From Chloroflexota bacterium (GTDB taxonomy: Bacteria > Chloroflexota > Dehalococcoidia > DSTF01 > RBG-16-68-14): a stretch of DNA of 8,489 bases. Location: assembly GCA_022561355.1 (NCBI GenBank), contig JADFRJ010000093.1, forward strand, positions 1-8,489. Direction: 5' to 3'. Below are positions 5,202 through 8,489 of the stretch, piece after piece. The notes beneath the pieces are model-generated. The model ran no database searches. It saw only the letters and a program-made list of their open reading frames with translations, and was not told the origin of the DNA. How positions within the stretch are numbered: position 1 is the stretch's first letter; the number at the start of each line of letters is the position of its first letter. A program made the position numbers and the translations under genes.

Positions 5202-8200
5202 TCATAGACACTTATGGTTGAACTGCAGAATCACCCCCAAGAGGTCGTTCGGCAGATCGATGACGCCGTCAGGCGCGGTCATATTCCACGAATTCGGGCC
5301 CGTCGACGGCCCGCGGTCGAACTGCACATCGTATGGCGGCTGGCCCTGCGGCGAGAAGTGCTGGATCACGCCCAGGATGTCATTCGGCAGGTCGATCACG
5401 CCGTCCTGACCCGGCACACCACCGCCAATGGCGACGTCGTAGAAGTCCCATGGGTTGATCGGGTTGCGGAGGCCGCCGAATTTCTCGTTCTGGCCGGCCT
5501 CCTGTGCGTTGGTGCAGCCGTCGGCGTCAGGGTCCTCTTCGCCATCCAACGTCGTGTTGTCGTCGGTGTCGGCGTCGGTCGGATCGAGGCCGGCGAGGTA
5601 CTCGCCCAGCAGGCTCAGGCCGTCGCTGTCGAAGTCGTCCTTGGCGCCTGGGCTCGTCGAGCCGAAGTACCAGCGCTCGAAGCCGTCGACGACACCGTCG
5701 TTGTCGAGGTCGCCGTCGGGGTCGGTCGCCAGGTCCTCGGCGATGTGCAGCATCGGGACGAAGCGCCACTCTGCCCACGTCTTGTGGAGGCTCGTCATGT
5801 GGTAGCCGGGGTTGCCATCGATGTCGATGAAGCCGCTCTGGCCCAGCGGGAAGATGAACTCGCCGAGCACGGTTGGGCCCACTTCGACGATCTGCTCCCA
5901 GATACCCCGGTTGCCCAGACCCGTCGGCTCGAACGTCAGCGTCGATGGAAAGATCGCGGCCAGCGGATGGACGTACGTGCTGTCCGGACGCGGGATGTCC
6001 GCCGGAATGCCACCGCCTTGCGCCGTGATCGTCGCGTCCAAGGCGTCCCGCACGACGATGCGCCAGTCCGTGCCGTTGAAGTAATCGCCGGTGTACGCCT
6101 GCGCGTAGGCGCCGGCCAGGTCGGCCGCCGCGGAGTCGATCGCATGCTGGACCAGATCGAGGCCCGTCCCCCCTCCGGGCGCGCCCAGGATCGTGCCTGA
6201 GAACTCATCGCCATAGATATCGGAGGAGAGCCTGTTGACGAGCGCGTTCAGGAACGTCACCTCGCCTTCGATTGTCGTCGCGGTCACGGGATCGATGAAA
6301 CCGCGACCGAAGAACGGACTAGCGACGTGCGCCTCCAGCGCCGCCAGCACCGTATCGACGGCGGCATTGCCGCCGTTGCCCACGCCATCAACCGCTTCAC
6401 GCAGACGCGGGATCAGGTAGCGGCCGAACTTGCCCTTGCCGTCCAGCCCGGCCACGTCCTTGTTGAGCTGTCGCTGCTCGTCGCGCGTCCAGTCGGTGTC
6501 GGCTGCCAGTCGCTCCAGGATGAAGATATCCCGCTGCTGCCGGCCGAACAGACGGCCATCGTCCGCCGTCGCGGCCTTGTTGTTCCAGTTGGCCGTGTAG
6601 CCCTGCGCTGGGTTGATCGCCTCTGGCATCGCGACGATCTCGTAGATTTCGTAGAGGTCGCCCGCGGACGGCGTCACGCCCCAGTCCTCTTCGAGCGTCA
6701 GCACGTCGTTCGTGTTGCTCGCGATGCGGCGCGTCTGCTTGTAGCCGTCACCGCCCGTGATCGTGACGATGTACTCGCTCCCCTTTAGCGTGGGGTTGTC
6801 GAGGCGGAAGTTAACCGCCGGCGGCGAGTAGTCCGCGCTTATGAAGTTGCCTGTGTCTGTCAGGGTACCCGCAGTCGCGCTATCTAGTGAACCGCTCACG
6901 ACCACGAGTTCGCTCGCCACCGTGCCGTCCAGTGGCAGCCGCGTGTCCGTTGGGGAGACGCCCTGGCGGATGCGAGAGAAGCCGCTGGAGTAGAAGCCTG
7001 TGTTGCCGATGCCGGAGCCAAGGTCTGTACCCAGGCCGTTGAAGGTCTGGTTATCAGCGGAGAGGAAGTTGTGAGTGCTGGGAACGAGCCGCGTCGCGGC
7101 ACGGACATCCAGGACGTCCTCAGCCCGCTGGAAGAGCGAGAACCCGTGCGCCGCCGTCGACTCCTCCATCCAGAAGACGCGGTCGCGAGACGTCACGACG
7201 ATGTCGCTGCCGCTCTTTACAGCGACGTACTCGGACGTAGCGTCGGGCGCCGTCGTCCAGGCATCGCCGCCGTCCAGCGTCAGCGTATCGCTCGTGCTGG
7301 AGAGGACGGGCCTGATCTGGCCAACGCCGGTGCCTTCGATGATGGCCACGTAGCCGCCCGCATAGCTCCCTGAGAACGCGCCTGTATCGGTAAGCGACGT
7401 CAACGTACCGCTATCGGCGACACCGCCGGCGTCGCTCTGGAATGACGACACGGTCCGCGAACCGCCGTTGCCGGCCCGCTCGTGGGTGCGCCAGACCGTG
7501 ACGGCCGTCGCCGAGCCGTCCGTTGCTTTGATCAGCTCCGTCCGCCTGCTCATCGGCGCGGGCGAGCCCTCGTCGTTGTAGCGGATGGCATCGGCGTGTT
7601 CGAGCACCACCTCATCCAAGAAGAAGTCGTTGACCTTGAGCTGCGCCGTCGTGGTCGTCCACGCGACACTGTCGGTCTCGCCGATCAAGATCGCAGGCGC
7701 GCCCGCGAACGCCATGCCACGCGCTTCGATCCGGTTGCTCGCGCCCTCCGCGCTCCTGATCTCGACGAAGTGCATGATCGATGGCACCTGGATGCCCGTT
7801 TGCGGGAAGCCTCCTACCCACGGGTTGCCGGTGTCAGAACGGTCGCCGTCAATCTGCCAAGAGTAGCTGCCCATCGCCGGCCAAGCCCCAATCGAACGCG
7901 CGAACTCCTCGCGGTGGCCGGTTGGCTGATCGATCTCAAGAGTGGCGTATTCGCTCCCGGGCAGCGCCGAGACCAGCGCCGGCAGATCCGCTTGCGGGCG
8001 GGACGCCAAGGCGCCGCCGAAGCCGGGCGTCGTCGAGTCCGGCACCGTGACCGGCGCCAGCGGGTCGTTGAGGAAGTTGCGGTCGTCCCAGATCTCAGCT
8101 CCCGTCGAGCCGAACTTGTCGAGCAGGCTGTTCAGCTCGTTCAGCCGCGAGACTTCGCCGAAGCTCTCGCTCCCGAAGCTGCGGACCTGCAAGACCGCGA

Positions 8201-8489
8201 TCGACATCACCAGCTCGGGCGTGAACTGAGAACCCGCGTTGGGGCGCGCCGGGTCGGCGCCGCCGGGGGCGAGGTAGAACGGGTCCACCTGGTCGGAGAT
8301 GTTCGTCGCGTTCCCGAACAGGTCGTCGCCCAGCCCTAGCAGTTGCAGGAGCGCCACCTCCACCGGCTTCGCCCGGGTGCCAGCGTAGACCTCCTCGATT
8401 GTGTCGTTAACGCCCTTCGTGTACTCGAGGAGTAACGATCGGACGTCTGCGGGCAGGCTTTCAAACATACGATTGAGTTCGGACGACGT
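5202..8489 (-). CDS. Penicillin acylase family Ntn-hydrolase, secreted, 5' end outside window
   Basis: The frame is open to the window edge, so the first in-window ATG (8466-8468) is probably internal; numbering here starts from it (1088 residues). Residues 1-200 are the end of the alpha chain (EYTKGVNDTI is typical). GSYSW (200-204) holds the predicted self-cleavage site and nucleophile Ser201. GGFPQTG (219-225), GETDSVAW (263-270), VNDFFLDE (279-286, likely calcium-site Asp281), STHNFLSAD (464-472) and NPAQGYTANWNNK (619-631, oxyanion Asn) follow the family order. Two related beta-rich segments (about 354-417 and 534-611) interrupt the beta chain. From 916 come DxDxDG calcium-binding stretches, then two dockerin-like repeats. 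The only cysteines are 985 and 1087. Members hydrolyse amide bonds in beta-lactams, acyl-homoserine lactones or lipopeptides; the substrate here is unknown. A signal peptide is expected upstream. At 1,100+ residues it is longer than the usual 750-850. Confidence 0.9.
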   Translation of the reverse strand, partial: TSSELNRMFESLPADVRSLLLEYTKGVNDTIEEVYAGTRAKPVEVALLQLLGLGDDLFGNATNISDQVDPFYLAPGGADPARPNAGSQFTPELVMSIAVLQVRSFGSESFGEVSRLNELNSLLDKFGSTGAEIWDDRNFLNDPLAPVTVPDSTTPGFGGALASRPQADLPALVSALPGSEYATLEIDQPTGHREEFARSIGAWPAMGSYSWQIDGDRSDTGNPWVGGFPQTGIQVPSIMHFVEIRSAEGASNRIEARGMAFAGAPAILIGETDSVAWTTTTAQLKVNDFFLDEVVLEHADAIRYNDEGSPAPMSRRTELIKATDGSATAVTVWRTHERAGNGGSRTVSSFQSDAGGVADSGTLTSLTDTGAFSGSYAGGYVAIIEGTGVGQIRPVLSSTSDTLTLDGGDAWTTAPDATSEYVAVKSGSDIVVTSRDRVFWMEESTAAHGFSLFQRAEDVLDVRAATRLVPSTHNFLSADNQTFNGLGTDLGSGIGNTGFYSSGFSRIRQGVSPTDTRLPLDGTVASELVVVSGSLDSATAGTLTDTGNFISADYSPPAVNFRLDNPTLKGSEYIVTITGGDGYKQTRRIASNTNDVLTLEEDWGVTPSAGDLYEIYEIVAMPEAINPAQGYTANWNNKAATADDGRLFGRQQRDIFILERLAADTDWTRDEQRQLNKDVAGLDGKGKFGRYLIPRLREAVDGVGNGGNAAVDTVLAALEAHVASPFFGRGFIDPVTATTIEGEVTFLNALVNRLSSDIYGDEFSGTILGAPGGGTGLDLVQHAIDSAAADLAGAYAQAYTGDYFNGTDWRIVVRDALDATITAQGGGIPADIPRPDSTYVHPLAAIFPSTLTFEPTGLGNRGIWEQIVEVGPTVLGEFIFPLGQSGFIDIDGNPGYHMTSLHKTWAEWRFVPMLHIAEDLATDPDGDLDNDGVVDGFERWYFGSTSPGAKDDFDSDGLSLLGEYLAGLDPTDADTDDNTTLDGEEDPDADGCTNAQEAGQNEKFGGLRNPINPWDFYDVAIGGGVPGQDGVIDLPNDILGVIQHFSPQGQPPYDVQFDRGPSTGPNSWNMTAPDGVIDLPNDLLGVILQFNHKCL
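5220..5405 (-). repeat. Paired dockerin-like repeats at the acylase C-terminus
   Basis: DGVIDLPNDILGVIQHF (residues 1022-1038) and DGVIDLPNDLLGVILQF (1067-1083) differ at only three or four positions. The DNA copies at 5361-5405 and 5226-5270 agree at 37 of 45 bases by hand count. Each resembles an EF-hand-like loop plus helix, as in dockerin type I. NPWDFYDV (1006-1013) precedes the first, and GPNSWNMTAP (1057-1066) links the two. Confidence 0.75.
5514..5723 (-). other. Acidic calcium-binding (thrombospondin type 3-like) linker of the acylase
   Basis: It encodes residues 916-985, with successive Asp-rich loops: DPDGDLDNDGVVDG, DDFDSDGLSLLGE, DPTDADTDDNTTLDGEE and DPDADGC. These match the spacing of thrombospondin type 3 repeats that bind calcium. 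The region probably forms a rigid stalk between the catalytic part and the C-terminal repeats, outside the cell. Confidence 0.7.
6636..6869 (-). other. Inserted beta-rich segment 2 in the acylase beta chain
   Basis: It encodes residues 534-611, just upstream of the NPAQGYTANWNN oxyanion motif. It shares GTLTDTG.F, then Y(I/V)..I.GG.G..Q.R.I.SNT...LTL...W...P with segment 1, plus about 15 extra residues (SPPAVNFRLDNPTLK region). Both likely descend from one module inserted or duplicated in the acylase. Confidence 0.6.
7218..7409 (-). other. Inserted beta-rich segment 1 in the acylase beta chain
   Basis: It encodes residues 354-417, between a conserved early beta-chain region and VVTSRDRVFW. 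The pattern is GTL...TDTGAF...GGYVAIIEGTGVGQIRPVLSS...LTL...AW...PDATSEYVAV. It is Thr/Gly/Ser-rich, like small beta-domains in surface and phage-tail proteins, and resembles segment 2. Confidence 0.6.

Noticed and set aside
5214..6200. Long plus-strand ORF (328 codons) opposite the acylase C-terminus
   Set aside because: It is the reverse complement of the calcium-binding repeats and dockerin-like tail; its Val/Arg-rich translation reflects GC-rich Asp codons read backwards.
7482..8339. Long plus-strand ORF (285 codons) opposite the acylase
   Set aside because: It is an antisense shadow: the minus-strand frame has all acylase motifs, while this translation is Arg-rich, low in structure and matches no family I know.
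8466..8468. True start codon of the acylase at the first in-window ATG
   Set aside because: The frame stays open to the window edge (TSSELNR upstream), no signal peptide follows the ATG, and the conserved start of the alpha chain is missing, so the gene begins outside the window.
1..8489. tRNA, rRNA, phage, toxin-antitoxin or defence genes
   Set aside because: Coding density is nearly complete with enzymes and transporters; none of these features was seen on either strand.

Overview
This GC-rich window reads as bacterial chromosomal DNA with seven convincing genes, all on the minus strand. Transcription therefore runs from high to low coordinates. The best taxonomic clue is the C-terminus of the large secreted acylase: an acidic calcium-binding stretch, an NPWDFYDV motif, and two copies of DGVIDLPND-(I/L)LGVI ending in a Cys near the last residue. 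From memory (no search was run), this tail is characteristic of exported proteins of Chloroflexota, particularly Dehalococcoidia-like environmental lineages. The other genes fit such a genome but are not diagnostic.

Layout in transcription order. (1) 8489-5202: a very large penicillin-acylase family N-terminal nucleophile hydrolase, cut at its 5' end by the window edge. Two related beta-rich segments interrupt its catalytic beta chain, and it carries the C-terminal calcium-binding and dockerin-like tail. (2) 5201-5048: a 154-base gap full of short perfect hairpins built on the core TGACCTGCGGGTCA, plus a possible 22-codon mini-ORF. (3) 5047-4163: a stand-alone 5'-3' exonuclease/flap endonuclease. 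(4) 4127-3291: a TauE/SafE-type anion permease. (5) 3267-2395: an EamA/DMT-type transporter. (6) 2367-1474: a PHP-fold phosphoesterase resembling histidinol phosphatase. (7) 1477-722: an endonuclease/exonuclease/phosphatase (EEP) family hydrolase. (8) 717-34: a peptidase S51 / class I glutamine amidotransferase-like hydrolase. At the left edge, the last 13 codons of a possible plus-strand gene converge on the S51 gene.

From the nuclease to the S51 gene, the gaps are 35, 23, about 27, minus 4 and 4 bases, so one transcript is likely. The PHP-EEP-S51 part looks translationally coupled. The gene set is heterogeneous: nucleic-acid processing, two membrane transporters and three small-molecule or peptide hydrolases. 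It does not form a recognisable single pathway, and I see no defence, phage, CRISPR or biosynthetic system. The most unusual material is the domain architecture of the acylase and the hairpin array between it and the nuclease gene.
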